In this document: positions 1 to 12,266 of the stretch, one piece after another
Position numbering within the stretch: the first letter of the stretch is position 1
Layout: each line of letters opens with the position of its first letter
Assembly (NCBI GenBank): GCA_022497145.1
Contig: MU385894.1
Coordinates: forward strand, 203,295 to 267,294
Direction of reading: 5' to 3'
From: Rostrohypoxylon terebratum
Taxonomy: Eukaryota > Ascomycota > Sordariomycetes > Xylariales > Hypoxylaceae
Length of the DNA stretch: 64,000 nucleotides
Translations under genes and position numbers: made by a program
The notes under the pieces: model-generated
Told to the model about the DNA's origin: nothing
Databases searched by the model: none
What the model saw: only the letters and a program-made list of their open reading frames with translations

Positions 1-611
1 ACTCTATTCATCTGGCATCAAAGCGCTGGCTTGCTGGTCTGCTCGCTTGAGGTAGACACAAGACTCGTATCATGGGTTCTGGTGTATGTTTCGGCGAGCT
101 CTTCTCGCAATTCCGCCTTGGCGGACTAGACATGTGCTGGAAACCTCGTAATTGGTGCAAGTGAGAGAGAAGGAATCGGGCTTATGTCCGCGATGGTGGC
201 CTTGGCGTTAGCAGACTGGGCTAGATTCGAGATAGAATGCGGGATAGGGTCTATAAACCGTGGAGAACCCCAGGTTCTGGGGGATGGTCGGGAAACTGTG
301 TAGATGGACCCTGTCGATTTACCCCGAAGTATGGATCCTTATATTAGTTACTAGATGATCGTAAACGTGCTAGGCGGCTAGTAAGCTTGGAGTGGCATGA
401 GATGTCGAACTATAATATATTGGCCGTTGACGCGACTAAATTTATTCATACCTCAAGTCTCACGAGAGGTTGCTCGCAACTTATGGAATAAATTCTTTAC
501 AGGGTCAAGCCCTCAGCGCCTTCAATTCAAGTTTTAGGGCTCTCAGGACTAACACCACCCCCCCTTCCCACTATTTGACCGAAAGGCGTCCCGTCTTGAC
601 GATTAACAACG
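1..611. other. Gene-free left edge, upstream region of sugar transporter
   Basis: No coding region recognised on either strand. An AT-rich TATA-like run lies at about 409-421 and a run of C at 553-564 shortly before the transporter start; this is presumably its promoter and 5' UTR. A gene truncated by the window edge cannot be excluded for the first 200 bases, but nothing there resembles a known protein. Confidence 0.5.
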
Positions 612-2762
612 ATGGGCGGCGTAGGCGCCGATGGGTCTGGCGCCGCTGACCCTATCATCACTCGTCTCGCAAACGAAGACAATGTCAAATGGTATCGGAA
701 GCCGAACCTGCGATATCTCTACTTCCTCCTTTTCCCGACATGCATGGGAATTGAGATTACTTCTGGATTTGATTCTCAAATGATCAATGCCTTGCAAATT
801 GTACCATCGTGGATCTCATGTAAGTCTTCATCTGGTCGATGGGACGGCTGGGTGGAGAGATTGTTAAGCTAATGGTAACCTGAAGATTTCGGCAATCCCC
901 AGGGTTCGCTAAAAGGTATCATCGCGGCCGCCTATTCACTTGGTGCGATTCTTTCACTCCCGTTCATCGGCGTTGTCAATGATAAATATGGCCGTCGTTG
1001 GGCGATCTTTGGAGGCTCCGCCATTATGGTCATTGGAGCTTTAATACAAGGATTCTCTGTCAACGGTAAGTGTTCCACAGTGTCAAATTGATGTTCTCTT
1101 CTCACTTGGGAATAAGCTGGGATGTACATCCTCGCTCGTCTGATACTAGGATTTGGAATTCCTGTTTGCATCGTTTCTGCGTCTTCCCTGATCGGCGAGC
1201 TAGCGTATCCGAAAGAACGGCCGGTCCTCACTTCGCTCTTCAACGTAGCCTACTTCGTGGGCCAGATCACGGCTGCGGGCATCTGTTTCGGAACCAATAA
1301 CATTACGACGAACATGGCATGGAAAATCCCCTCCTGGCTTCAGATGTGTCCGTCATTGGTACAGATGGCCTTAGTCCTGTAAGTCCGAGTTCTATGTACC
1401 TCGTGCATACCGCCTCCATGCAGGTGTGCAGTTTGGCATTTTTTAATACGTCGCTACAGCTTCCTGCCAGAATCACCGCGATGGCTCGTTCAGAAAGACC
1501 GAGTCGATGAAGCTTACGAGGTCTTGGTGAAATATCATGCCGAGGGAGACCGTGAATCCGAGTTCGCCAAAGCCGAGTTTGCTCAAATCCAGACGACGAT
1601 CAGTATCGAGTTAGAAAATTCCAAGAAATCCTGGGCTGACCTGGTAGCTACGGCGGGTATGCGCCGCCGAATGCTGATCAGTTGCGTAGGTGTCATTTTT
1701 CCTATCTTGTTTCTGCACTCATCCGATAGCGCCTATTTTCTTTTCTTTTCTTTTTTTCTTTTTTTCTTTTTTTCTTTTTTTCTTTTTTTCTTTTTTTCTT
1801 TTTTTCTCTCTCTTTCTGTTTAGTGGGACGAGCTGAACTACGAGCCGTGTCTCTAAAACGCCGTTTGCGCTAATTTCTGGTGGCACGCATAGATGCTCGG
1901 TCTTTTCACCCAATGGTCAGGAAATACGCTCATCTCATATTATCTCGGTGATCTGCTGGCCATGATAGGGAAGAGTGATTCGGTCTTCAAGCAGCAGATC
2001 AACGTAGCTAGTTCATGCTGGCAACTGGTCTGCGGCACATGCGTGGCGTTTTTAGTCACTCGCTTCAAGCGTCGTCAGATGTACCTCGTTTGTACTGTCT
2101 CGCTTTTGTGCGTGTACATTGCTTGGACGATTAGTATGGAGAGGGCGATTTCCGGCAAAGAATCGGGTCGTCCTAATGACGCGGCGAATGTAGCGACGAT
2201 ATTTTGGATCTTCGCTTATTCTCCCTGCTATAACATCGGATACAATGCCTTGACATATAGTGAGTTGAATTGCTTTGATGGGTTTGCTTTTTCACAAGTT
2301 TCGACATTGCTAACTCATAAAAAAAAAACAGCATATCTGGTCGAGCTGTGGCCGTACGCCGAGCGTTCTCGAGGCATCGCATTCTTTCAGCTCTTCGGTC
2401 GTTTGGCTAATTTCTTCACCACATTTGTCAATCCGATCGGTCTAGCGAATGTGAGCTGGAGATACCTCATCTCATACTGCTGCTTCCTGTTATTTGAAAT
2501 CGCATTTGTCTATTTTATGTTCCCAGAGACATTCGGCAGAACTTTGGAAGAATTGGCCTTTTGTAAGTTGAAATAGGGCGGAGACTGAAGAAGAAGCCTT
2601 TGATGTTCGAGCTAACGTAATCATGTAGTGTTTGAGGATAAGGCACTTGCAGACGAAGCTGTACATGCTGTTCAGAAAGTGGTTGTGCACCATGAGGAAC
2701 AACCGACCCTAGATAAAAGGGGGCGGGATGACAATGCCGTCACCTCGGAAGTCAAGGTATAA
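612..2762 (+). CDS. MFS sugar (hexose/lactose-permease type) transporter
   Basis: Proton-coupled sugar porter of the major facilitator superfamily, expected in the plasma membrane. Exons by frame and splice sites: 612-819, 886-1065, 1117-1378, 1460-1685, 1893-2259, 2332-2562, 2629-2762, giving 535 residues, normal for the family. Signatures seen: NDKYGRR (loop 2-3), the PESPRW motif after TM6 at the start of exon 4, QWSGN opening exon 5, and PETFGRTLEE after TM12. It resembles the fungal STL1/lactose-permease branch; the substrate cannot be read from sequence. The start is the first ATG in frame. Intron 4 (1686-1892) is unusually long because of a pyrimidine repeat. The next gene, a siderophore transporter, is on the same strand 1.2 kb away. 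Confidence 0.88.
1736..1816 (+). repeat. TTTTTTC-type pyrimidine minisatellite inside an intron
   Basis: About 80 bases made of T runs interrupted by single C residues, with a mostly regular 8-base period, inside intron 4 of the sugar transporter. It is pure pyrimidine on the coding strand, so it could behave as an extended polypyrimidine tract; the acceptor used (ending 1892) lies about 75 bases further on. Confidence 0.9.
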
Positions 2763-3919
2763 CAATAGGTCTACATATCATAGATAACTTGTACTTAGTT
2801 GGTAGTAGATAGAAGATAGATAGTAGATAGTAGGTAGATAGTAGGTAGTAGGAAATCGGTTTGGTGATAGTGCTTTCTATAGGTCCTGAGATATCCAGTC
2901 GAAACTCGAGATGAATGTTGTTGTGTCGAAGAAAAGGGGGCATTACATAATAATAGTAGGACAAGCTTGGCCTTGGCAGATCAATCGGCAATGAATCTAT
3001 AGCATACTAGTAAATCCCCTACTATGTACTATTACATCGGTTTTCTGTTGAATAAGACCCCGAGATAACCTTGAATGTCCGCTTGCGCAGTGCAGGTGAA
3101 AGGTTGTTATCGTTCCTATCGTTCCTTATCTTTCCCCGGATCCTGATCGTACCAAGATCATGGGTATCATGGGTATACCTTAGTAGGTCCTAGGACCTAG
3201 TATTAAGTAGGTTTTACATACGAAGTTAGTACATACAATACCTAACCTAGTAGGTATTGTACATACATGGATATTACTAGTAGACTGTAGTACTATCAAT
3301 GATACCACAACTATGGTCTACCCCAGCTGCCCAGCTACTAGATACTACGTAAGTAGATGCACCTGCCCCCACTTCGTCTGCCAATCCGGAGCATTTGATA
3401 GCAAATATTTGAACCTTGGAATCCTCCTCTTACATAAAGATATCAAGATATCGGTGGAAGCGACGGTTCAAGGTCCCGAGTCACGGCATGGATGTCTGTG
3501 CAGTGTTCACCCCCGACGCTTCCACGCTTCCAAAGATAAGCTTCAACTTGGAACTTACATAGAAATTGGAAAAGGTTCACACTAATCCGATTGAAGTTGC
3601 CTGGGACCTGGGTACTTGCCTAGGGCTATACTTAATATAAGCTGAAGAGGATAAGAGGATGCCAGGTGGGTGTACATGCCGTGAAAATACATCAATTCTT
3701 GGAACGTTACAATGGTACAACGCCCTATCTAAGGTATACTATGGACCATGGTATTTAATAGATACAGCACTTATTAATACTTATAATATTAGATGAAGTC
3801 TAAGTATCATCATTACTTTATTTTTTTTAAATCTCCACTTGTGATCCAAACTCAACTTAGGTATTGGATAATACATATTGGTTCTCGTGTCTTGGTACTT
3901 ACCACCTGCAACTTGAGCC
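2763..3919. other. Intergenic region between the two transporters
   Basis: No gene recognised. A GATAGTAGGTA-type imperfect tandem repeat occupies roughly 2801-2852, CCTAGG/TAGGTA palindromic motifs cluster at 3180-3260, and the part next to 3920 holds GATA motifs (separate entry). An open frame at 3313-3585 has no recognisable domain, and its composition is that of the surrounding intergenic DNA. Confidence 0.5.
3534..3872 (+). promoter_or_regulatory. GATA motifs upstream of siderophore transporter
   Basis: Three WGATAA/GGATAA-like hexamers are seen at 3534-3540, 3649-3655 and 3866-3872, all within 400 bp of the transporter start. In filamentous fungi siderophore genes are repressed by GATA-type iron regulators (SreA/Sre1), which bind such motifs. 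That this gene is under that control is inference; GATA hexamers also occur by chance in AT-rich DNA. Confidence 0.3.
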
Positions 3920-6005
3920 ATGTCGCGCGTCTTTAACCTTTTTCTAACGGCGATCGGCGCCGGCCCCCTTGACGAACCTCCGCCGTGTCAATCGGTTGTC
4001 ACAGCGTCTCCCGATGCTCGTGCCGCAGATGGAGATGTCAATGCGGAGTTAAATCAAAGCGATACTGAGAAACAGATCATATCTGACTCGCCCGTCGAAA
4101 CAGGCACCGCAACTATCGAGGCCGTCCAGGCCATCTGGGGCAAGAAAGGCCGATGGCTAGTCATCGCTGGGTAAGATTAGCCAGGTTGAGGACTGTCGCT
4201 GGCATTCGCTGATGCTAACACCTCTACCAAGATTGTGCCTCATCATGATCGTGTACGAAATAGACAACAGCACGGTCTATATTTATCGCAATTATGCTTC
4301 GTCTGAATTCCAGGAGCTGTCTAAACTGGCTACCTTGAGCACAGCTAGTACAATTATCTTCGCCGTCATAAAACCTCCTGTGGCTAAGCTATCGAATGTC
4401 ATCGGACGTGGCGGCACGTATTCCGTCGCTATTTTATTCTACATATTAGCTTACATCATCATGGCCTCGGCCAGAACGTTCAATGCCTATGCCGCCGGCT
4501 CCGTCTTCTACTCTATTGGACAATCCGCCACCAATTTGATGAATGATATCGTCATTGCTGACTTAACAACAGCCCGCTATCGAGCTTTCGGCATTGCGCT
4601 CTCCTTCTGGCCCTTTCTAATTACGCCATGGACGGCTGCTTTTATCGTCGATAGTGTGACCGCTCCCAACGGCATCGGGTGGCGTTGGGGTATCGGTATT
4701 CTTGCCATAATCATGCCCTTCTGTGCTAGTTTCATCATCACGACGTTGTTGTATTATCAGGTAAAAGCGGAAAAGGAGGGAATTTCACCTAAGCCCAGAG
4801 TCTCCTTTTACGAATTCTGTTCGCAAATTGATCTGGGCGGCGTTGTCTTGTTCAGCGGTGGCTTAGCCCTGTTGCTCATACCTATGACTCTCGCCGCCAC
4901 GACGCCATCGGCCTGGAAAACGTCATGGATCATCGCCTTGATCGTACTTGGCGCCGTGTTGCTTATCGTGCTACCTTTCTACGAACACTACTTCGCGAAA
5001 CACCCCGTCGTACCCCCTCATTATTTCTCGAACCTCACCATTGTCCTCTGCTGCCTGCTTATAGCTCTAGATAGCGTCGGTTTCTCCGCGACTCGTAAGA
5101 TACCTATTTTTACATCTACATCTGAACTTCGTAAGTATTTCTCCAATAAATATGCTAAATAGTTGGTACTCCAGATACGTATATCTACGCTTGGGTCACG
5201 GTCGCTCGAGGTTTGAATGCCCGCGATGCTACTTTCTTCACCTGTAAGTGAGAGTAAAATCGAATATCTAGTATTATTAGGGACCTAGAGGCGCTAATTT
5301 GTTTAAGATACGAATGGGGTTACGCAATGCTTAATCGCAATTATCATAGGTATATTCATGGCCAAGACTAGACGTTATAAGTGGGTATGCGTGTCAGGCG
5401 CAACTATCCGCCTGATCGGCTACGGAGTGATGCTGCGTCTACGAGGGTCACAGAATAGCATTGCGGAGATCTTTATTGTCCAGCTAATCCAGGGCATTGG
5501 TAGTGGCATGGTCGGTTCAACTCTGCTTATTCCAGCTCAGATTGTTGTATCCCATGCCGAAATGCCGCAAATGACTGCTTTGGTTGTTTGCTTCGCCTTC
5601 GTCGGGAGCAGCGTGGGGGCTTGTATCGCCGGTGGCATCTATACCGGTACAATCGAACCCGAATTGTGGCACTACCTGGGGAATGGAGCAACTGCAGAAT
5701 ATGTGGCGGCGTTAGCGAACTCCATCACTGGCGATGCGCCTGAGTGGGGTACGCCTGCGCGGACCGCAGTCAACCTAGCTGTGAGTACCCTAGACCCGAG
5801 AATGATAGGCTGGTTCGCGCTCATTTCAGATTAGTTCACAGAGGTTATGAAATATATGACCTACGCGGCTGTAGGATCTTCGGCTACCGCTTTCATCGGA
5901 ACACTCTTCATGCCGAACTTTGAGCTGCCGTCAGTACCACCATCTTGTGTTCTTGATGACGTTCGCTAATCAGTTGCTAGTGATAAAAACAACCTTGTAG
6001 AATAA
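3920..6005 (+). CDS. MFS siderophore-iron transporter (SIT/ARN/Mir family)
   Basis: Imports ferric siderophores across the plasma membrane. Exons 3920-4170, 4232-5094, 5175-5243, 5308-5780, 5835-5929, 5981-6005 give 591 residues, typical of fungal SIT proteins with 14 membrane segments. Diagnostic features: about 80 hydrophilic residues at the N terminus, then the TM1 motif YEIDNSTVYIY, characteristic of this family, the DLTTARYRAFG loop, and a C terminus with MKYMTYAAVGSS followed by a short acidic tail ending in DKNNLVE. The fifth junction needs the TTAG acceptor at 5831-5834, since the alternatives run into stops. Candidate GATA sites lie upstream. It converges with the peptidase gene downstream. 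Which siderophore it carries is not readable. Confidence 0.92.
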
Positions 6006-6222
6006 CGCATGGACAAATCAGAGGCAAGATGATTCTTTACACAGGTATATTCCTTTAGGTCGCAGTTATTCAGTATTGCCTATGCTGTATGTAATATCTT
6101 GTTCATCTTATTTCACACCCGATAGAAATGTCTATCTAGTATATATATATACGGTAATAATTACGACCGCTCGGGATAGGTAGAGATTTCGCCACGACGC
6201 TATGGTTCACTATGGTGGAATG

Positions 6223-8323
6223 TCAAAACCCAGATCCGAAACCACCTTTACGGTTCATCAAGTTCCAAGATGCCATCGCCAGTTCGTTTTCAGCTCTCGG
6301 ATGCACATCCTCAAAGGGGGTGTAATCCGGCTCACATATTGTCCCCGGCTCTGGAAGTGTGCCATTTTGGAAATAGGAACGGATGTACCCGGCTGTGCAA
6401 GATGAGGCTGCCGACAAGCTGGTGTGCTGTAGATCAGGTCATAATATTAGTCTTTCCATACATGTGAGATGAAGTAGTGAGATCTCTTACCCCATAGGAG
6501 TTCTGCACTAGGATGACCGACCCCGGAAATCCTTGGGAATTGTTCCTCGCGCTAATTAGAGGCGACACATTATCGGCTATGTTAGCCACGTAGAGAATTG
6601 GGTGGCTCGTATTCCCTTCGAAAGGACCGGTGTACCTCCACTTGGGCCTGACTGTCCTGCCTACGCAGGCCATCCTAAAGAGGGCATTGACGTCGCCTGC
6701 TGCAGAACTAAGAATTTTATGAGACCACCAAAATGTACGAGCAGCGTCACATGTCAGGGCAGACGTACCTTATTTGTGTGAGCTCCTCAACGAAGTCAGC
6801 GAACTCCTCCACTGTGTCGTTGACAGGGGGTGAATCAGCGCAGAGAATTGCGGGAAAGGCGTCGGCATTTCCTTCTTCTAACCTTGGTACGTTAGGTTGG
6901 ATAGCTTCAGTTGAACAGATGGATGTAGAATCGTCTGACATGACAAGTCGGTAGAAGGGCTTTCCGTCCCCGTCTTCTAAGGACTTTAGGACCTTGGCGA
7001 AATCTTTGAACATGAATATTGGCCGATACAACGCGGCGGAGACGAGCCGCTTTAAATTGGACCATGTTACCAACTGGGGCATGTCTGAGCTCATCTCAGA
7101 TGCAGGTACAATAACTGGATGTTCTCGGATTCGCGCGAGCAAGTTCGTCAGCCGTTTCTCGATTGCTGCCGGAGATGGCGCGTAGAAATCGCAGGTAGAA
7201 GGACCGGCCGCATAGCAAAAGTCGTAGAAAGCCTTCATGACCTTGTCGGTATCGCGAAGAAAGTTTATGTAAGAATGCCAATGCCATTCTATATAATCCA
7301 CGTTGCCTAAGCATAACTTCTTCAGCATCATTCGACGTTTTAGGTAGGCTTGTTCCCCTTACCATCGCTTACGAGTCTTTCAACTTTGTCAGGATACATA
7401 GCTGCAAAAACCTATACCGCCGTGATATTAGCGGCCTCTTATTCCAGGAACAGTGTCTATTCTGAGGCTTCAATTTGGCCTATGTGGGTGACTCAAACAT
7501 GGAGAGGTCTTACACCGCCGAGAATTGTCCCATAGCTAAACCCCCAGTATTTGAGTTTGTCTTGTCCAGTTTGATGCATAATCTCGAGTAAATCGCGCGC
7601 GTGTGAAGCAGTGCTAATATGAGAAAGTAGGCCCGAGCCAATCATGTTATTTTCACAGGTCTGTGAGAAGGCAGTTGCTCGTGCGAAAGCGTCGTAGATG
7701 ACTCCGGGGTGGGCATTCACGACGCCGACATCCTGTAGTGCCCACAACCGACTCTTCTCCGCAGAGCCCCAACAGTCGACACGGGGAATAGACGCCCCAA
7801 TGCCACGAGGATCAAATGATATAATGTCATGGTTCTTGCCAGCAATAGTCTGTAGCAGTGCGCCACGATCCATGAGAGCATAAACGCCAGACCCACCCGG
7901 ACCTCCCGGGTTGAAGATTATGCTACCACGGTAATTATCAGGTTCGGTGGCCCTAAGCCGTATAATTGCTAGCACGACCCTTCCTGATGGGTCATCAGAA
8001 GGGTCGAGCCAGTCCATCGGGACATCCAATCTTGCGCAGTCGTAGGTGGCATTGTAGCAGCGGTGCCAGCGGAGCGTTCTACTAGGCTCAATATAATTCC
8101 ATTCCCATCCTGTGAAATCCTCACCTGCCGTTTTTGGAGTTGAGGTTTGGTTGATTATAATACTCGTTCCATTCAGTCGGTAAAGTAAAGGTAGTATAAA
8201 GAAGAGCCCAATAGCTAGGGTCGCGACGAATTTCCATCGGGATATCCCCCATGTTTCAGACGGTAAATACGAAACATGGCCCTTAACATGGAGCGTATGG
8301 GGTAGGTGTTGAAGCCGCTTCAT
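6223..8323 (-). CDS. Membrane-anchored TAP-like alpha/beta-hydrolase (S33-type aminopeptidase)
   Basis: Five exons on the minus strand: 8323-7514, 7411-7363 (49 nt), 7306-6769, 6707-6491, 6426-6223; 605 residues. An N-terminal membrane anchor (about residues 33-51, VATLAIGLFFILPLLYRL) precedes an alpha/beta-hydrolase fold with the oxyanion motif NPGGPGGSG, then DPRG, the nucleophile elbow GFSYG, and a C-terminal TAP-like domain ending with the catalytic His in QNSYGHTS; the Asp is probably in VANIADNVSP. This order fits fungal tripeptidyl/prolyl aminopeptidase-like proteins, so the likely role is peptide trimming at the cell surface or in vesicles. The frame stays open upstream to 8530 but without an ATG, and that DNA has intergenic TAGGTAG repeats, so 8323 is chosen as the start. 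Confidence 0.85.
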
Positions 8324-10434
8324 TCTAGTTAGAGGTGTTGAATACTCGAAAGCATGCTCAGGAGATAAGTATAGGTAGTCAAGTAGGTAGAGCAGAGAAT
8401 CAAGATGTGCATGGCGGTATACAGGGGACTTGGGGGAATTTAGGGGAAATAAGGGGGGGTTAAGGAGGGACGCAACGTTAATAGTCTTAACATTGCGTTG
8501 AACGATCAATTCGACGGATAAGTTCTCCAAATCTCTAGCTCCTTAGCTCTGGCCCGGTACCTTGTCACAAGACTACTAAGTAATGTCGTGGCTGACATTG
8601 TGTATCTTGTGTATCCTTAACTTGGAACTTTGCTATACGCAGTGTAACAAATACTTAAAGACCTCTCTTATCAGATGGAAAGGCCCTGGCAACGGGTTTT
8701 TTGCTAGACACACATCCATGTATATATAACGATGTATGTAAGTTGTATTGTACCTATCACCTATCCGGTAGGTACCTGCCCTACGGTCCTACCTACATAA
8801 TTCAGCTGGCAACCTTGGAAGTTATAGCGGCTTGGCCGATCGGCCGTTTCCGATACTCGGATAAGCGAGAACGTGTATTTTTTTTTAATCGACCCGCCAT
8901 CCAGCATCCAGCCATATCGCAGTCAGGGATGTTTTGACTTTGCGCGTCATATACATTACTTGAGCCGTAAGCGTAGTATGGCTAGAGAGTCCACTTCGTT
9001 CGGGTACTAGCGGGCTTGGTGTGACAGCAATAGCGCTCGCTTCAGGGTTTCAAGGATCCGAGATCATCTTAGGAGGTAGATAGAGGCTTCACGAGCCAAA
9101 CGCCGATATTTTCGTTATCTTGATTACTAAGATGCCTAGGTAATTTATAACACCGACGACTACTCGAGTAGCTAAAACCATGTAGGTCCCAGGACCTAGG
9201 TTAGGTACTTGGGAAGACATCGACTTAGATTAACAAAATTATAGTTCAAATAATAAGTAGGTAGATGTAAAGCACGATAGCCGTGACGACAAGCAAGTGC
9301 AGAGAGTAAAATATACCTAGGTAATATCAATGCCAATCTAGGTACTTAATTGTTAGCTGCGCAGAGGAATCGGAATTCATGTTTTGGTTTCGTTTCGCTA
9401 GCTACTGCAAACTACATAGAAGTTGTAGGAGTTTGCTTGCTGCTTCTGAAGGTTGCATTGACTTTGAAGATAGGAGACCTGAGCCTAAGAGAAAGTTGAA
9501 ATTAGGTAATCCCCCGAGCTAGGTAAAGAAAGGACGTCTTCTTAACAATGCGGCACCTACCTAATTAGCAATGAGGTGCTATTATCGAGGCATACTTTGG
9601 CGATTTAAGTGATCTAGGCAAGTGACTTCCTTTTAAAGTGAAGGAAAAACTGCATTTGACTTACTACAGATAGGTATTCGCTCCAGGCAGTCTCTGTGTG
9701 TCATAAGTTGCTGCGTTACCTGGGTAAGGTTGTGTGTAACCACGTAAGTCAGTCATTGACGTCCACCATGCTGGAAAACCCAGGTCTACAAGTCCTTTGC
9801 AGAAGGAATTGACAATTTTATGCTCATAGAACCAAGTATTGATGAACTCTGGAGATGCTGACCGAGAAAGCTTTGGTTAAAGAGAAGATGGCGCCATCTG
9901 TATATACGACCAATTGTCCTCTAAATGGTTAGTGGAGAAGACTTATGACAACTCCCAATCAAATGCCAATCCCTTTACCGAATCGACCTGAAAGTTGGCA
10001 TCATGTAAATATATTTTTGTGGTGATGATCCGTGGCTAGGACATGCCTAACCCAGAATTGGATACTCAGCTGCTCTGTAAACAGACAATATAAAATAAAG
10101 ATATCCACATTACGCTCAATCGAATACAAGACGTGTTGTCTTTCACTAGAGTGATGTCGTCAGCTTACCCTTCGAAGAATGCAGATAGTACTGCATTAAT
10201 AGCAAGTAATACACTCGAACTAATCAACATCCATCGATAGAGCCGCGATATGAATCCGAATCTGGACTTTGATTATTTTATACTCGGGTACAAAGCATCA
10301 ATGTAAATACTACCTTATAACAAGCCATTCAAAGCCATCTGAGAACAAAAAATGTGATATCCATCAGCAGTCTTTGAAATCATATATCGATCTAATTATC
10401 TAGGAACAAGGCAGCCGACATTACCTTATTAATC
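8324..10434. other. 2.1-kb gene-free region
   Basis: No coding region recognised. Contents: a G-rich patch at about 8427-8468, a T run at 8879-8885, and CCTAGG/TAGGTA motifs near 8768-8794, 9131-9210 and 9315-9350. The right end is the promoter side of the NLP pseudogene; an ATATAAAATAAA element is present near 10088-10099. Confidence 0.5.
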
Positions 10435-11533
10435 ATGAAGACCAAGACTTTACTCAGCTCAGCGCTGTTATTAACCGCCAAGAGCGTTCTCGCAAATAAT
10501 GCTATTCCTGACAGCGCTTTCTGGCAGAATAATGGAATAGCTGCTGCTCAAGCCGCTGCTCCTGCCTGGTTCATGGCCTCTGGGACCTGCAGTAAGTTCT
10601 ACCCATTAAAAGTTTCAAATGGCTAGGTAGTCTAGGTAGCCAAAACTTCATTGGTATTATGAGAGCAACCATACTAGGTAGATAATCAAAGTTTCCAAAA
10701 GTTCAACACGAAGGATCATTCGCTGACAACTGTTCTTCAAGTGCCTTCGGCTGCTGAAGATGGCCAAGGCCACCAGACGAGCGGTGTTGATACCGACAAC
10801 TGCAACATCAACAAATTATCAAATGGCTGCCCTCCGCAGCCGGCATGGCAGGGTACAAACACCTTCTACGGCAATATTGCCGGAGAACCTTTCAGCAATA
10901 TCCCGACGTACTACAATGTCGTAAAGTGCGGCAACCAGTGGAAGATAATCTATTATGTGTATTTCAAGAAAGATACCGGCCACAAGAGTGATTGAGAGGG
11001 TGTTGTAATTGCCTTCAATGACCAGGGCGGTGGTAGCTGGACTCGAGCCAACATGGCTATGGAACAAGGTTGGTAACAGCCTACACACGAAAGGGTCCCC
11101 CGTTTATTGAACCCCTTTCCTTGCTCTGGGATTCGCTGACGGGTTGCGATAGACGGAAAACATCCTTGGATTGATTGGGATAAGATCAACGATACATACG
11201 ATAAGTGAGTATTCTTGCATGATGATATGATGATGGGGGGAAAACAATTGTTCTAACTATTCATGGCTCAGCAACAATGACTTTGGAAATTGGGGCCAGA
11301 AGAGCCGTGACCACCCCAAGATGTACTTTGGCAAGTGGCATCACTCCGCCCACACCGATTGGCACACTACGACTTTCAAAAACACTTGTCCTCCCACCTC
11401 TGGCGACGACTTCCGTAACGCCGATTACCAGTTTAAGGCTGTCGACAATCTACGCCATGTCAGCGTTCTTAACCCAAGCTGGAACTGGGGCAAAGCGTCG
11501 TCCCCGGCGAATATCGATGCCTGCAACTTCTAG
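10435..11533 (+). pseudogene. Necrosis-inducing (NLP/NPP1 family) protein gene with in-frame stop
   Basis: Four coding blocks are visible (10435-10591, 10742-11068, 11153-11204, 11272-11533) with canonical GT and AG intron ends. The first encodes a secretion signal of about 20 residues. The rest matches the NLP family in layout: cysteine pairs, an Asp/His-rich central motif of the metal-binding pocket, and a WNWG-type end. NLPs are secreted proteins that bind plant sphingolipids, and many trigger plant cell death; this looks closest to the type 3 group. The frame is interrupted by TGA at 10993-10995, inside the conserved central motif, and stays open afterwards, so as it stands the product would end before the functional core is complete. 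Possible explanations are a recent null allele or a base-call error. Confidence 0.7.
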
Positions 11534-11623
11534 ACGCGTTGAAGATTCTTCATCTTCGTCCATCTGGGGCCTGGGCTACCCCAAGGTGTCAATTGGAGCA
11601 GAGCTTGAGTGGCTGCTGGGGGG

Positions 11624-11696
<73 letters not shown>

Positions 11697-12266
11697 TGTG
11701 TGTGTGTGTGTGTGTTGTTCAATAATAGATTCCTGTTTCTTTCGATTAGGTATTCTTTTTGTTATATATAGATTTGAATGTTATGTAGTTGAAATTGGTT
11801 TAGTCTTCGTGTGTCTTTATGACGTTGAGATCATTCAACTATTATGTAATACTACCTGGTAGAATTCCGAATCAGCTGGCGGCAGCAAAGATAATAGCGA
11901 TCACATAATGTCAAAAGGAGTAGAGTGGACTATTTCAATTGAACCAACCAAACCAATTGAACCCTTTTTATCCTAAACCTTCAAGCCATGTGTTTATAGA
12001 GGTTATCTGAGGAGTTCTGTATCATATGGGGATAGCTTATGTTTATGTTTATGCATAATTGACAACATGGAAAGCCTTGAATTTCACTTCAAATTGGGGA
12101 CACTAGGGTTGTAATATTACTAAGTATCGAAAATGGGGCGGTTACCGAGATCTGACTAATCTCACGTAACGCGGGGTACATATCTAAAAGGGGGCGGGGC
12201 CGCCCAGAAGAAGCCGCCCAGAATCTCGGATTCCATTCCCGTTCCTCCCTGTTCCTTCAATCTGCT
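11534..12266. other. Gene-free region with GA/GT microsatellite
   Basis: 3' flanks of the NLP pseudogene and the convergent dioxygenase gene. Apart from the microsatellite (own entry) there is AT-rich unique sequence and a G/C-rich patch at 12190-12225. No gene recognised; the open frames through the microsatellite are artefacts of the dinucleotide repeat. Confidence 0.6.
11625..11714 (+). repeat. Compound (GA)35(TG)10 microsatellite
   Basis: An uninterrupted GA tract from 11625 to 11694 is followed directly by TG repeats from 11695 to 11714. It lies about 90 bp after the stop of the NLP pseudogene, probably in its former 3' UTR. The length and purity suggest it is highly variable between strains. 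Confidence 0.95.

Noticed and set aside
612..6005. Two adjacent transporters as part of a metabolite gene cluster
   Set aside because: No synthase, tailoring enzyme or regulator adjoins; the two transporters belong to different families and the neighbours are unrelated.
8324..8530. N-terminal extension of the peptidase gene to 8530
   Set aside because: The first codon there is TTG, not ATG, and the DNA has TAGGTAG repeats of the intergenic type; the ATG at 8323 directly precedes the membrane anchor.
11277..11862. Arg-Glu repeat open frames through the GA tract
   Set aside because: They are artefacts of the dinucleotide repeat and contradict the exon frame of the NLP gene.
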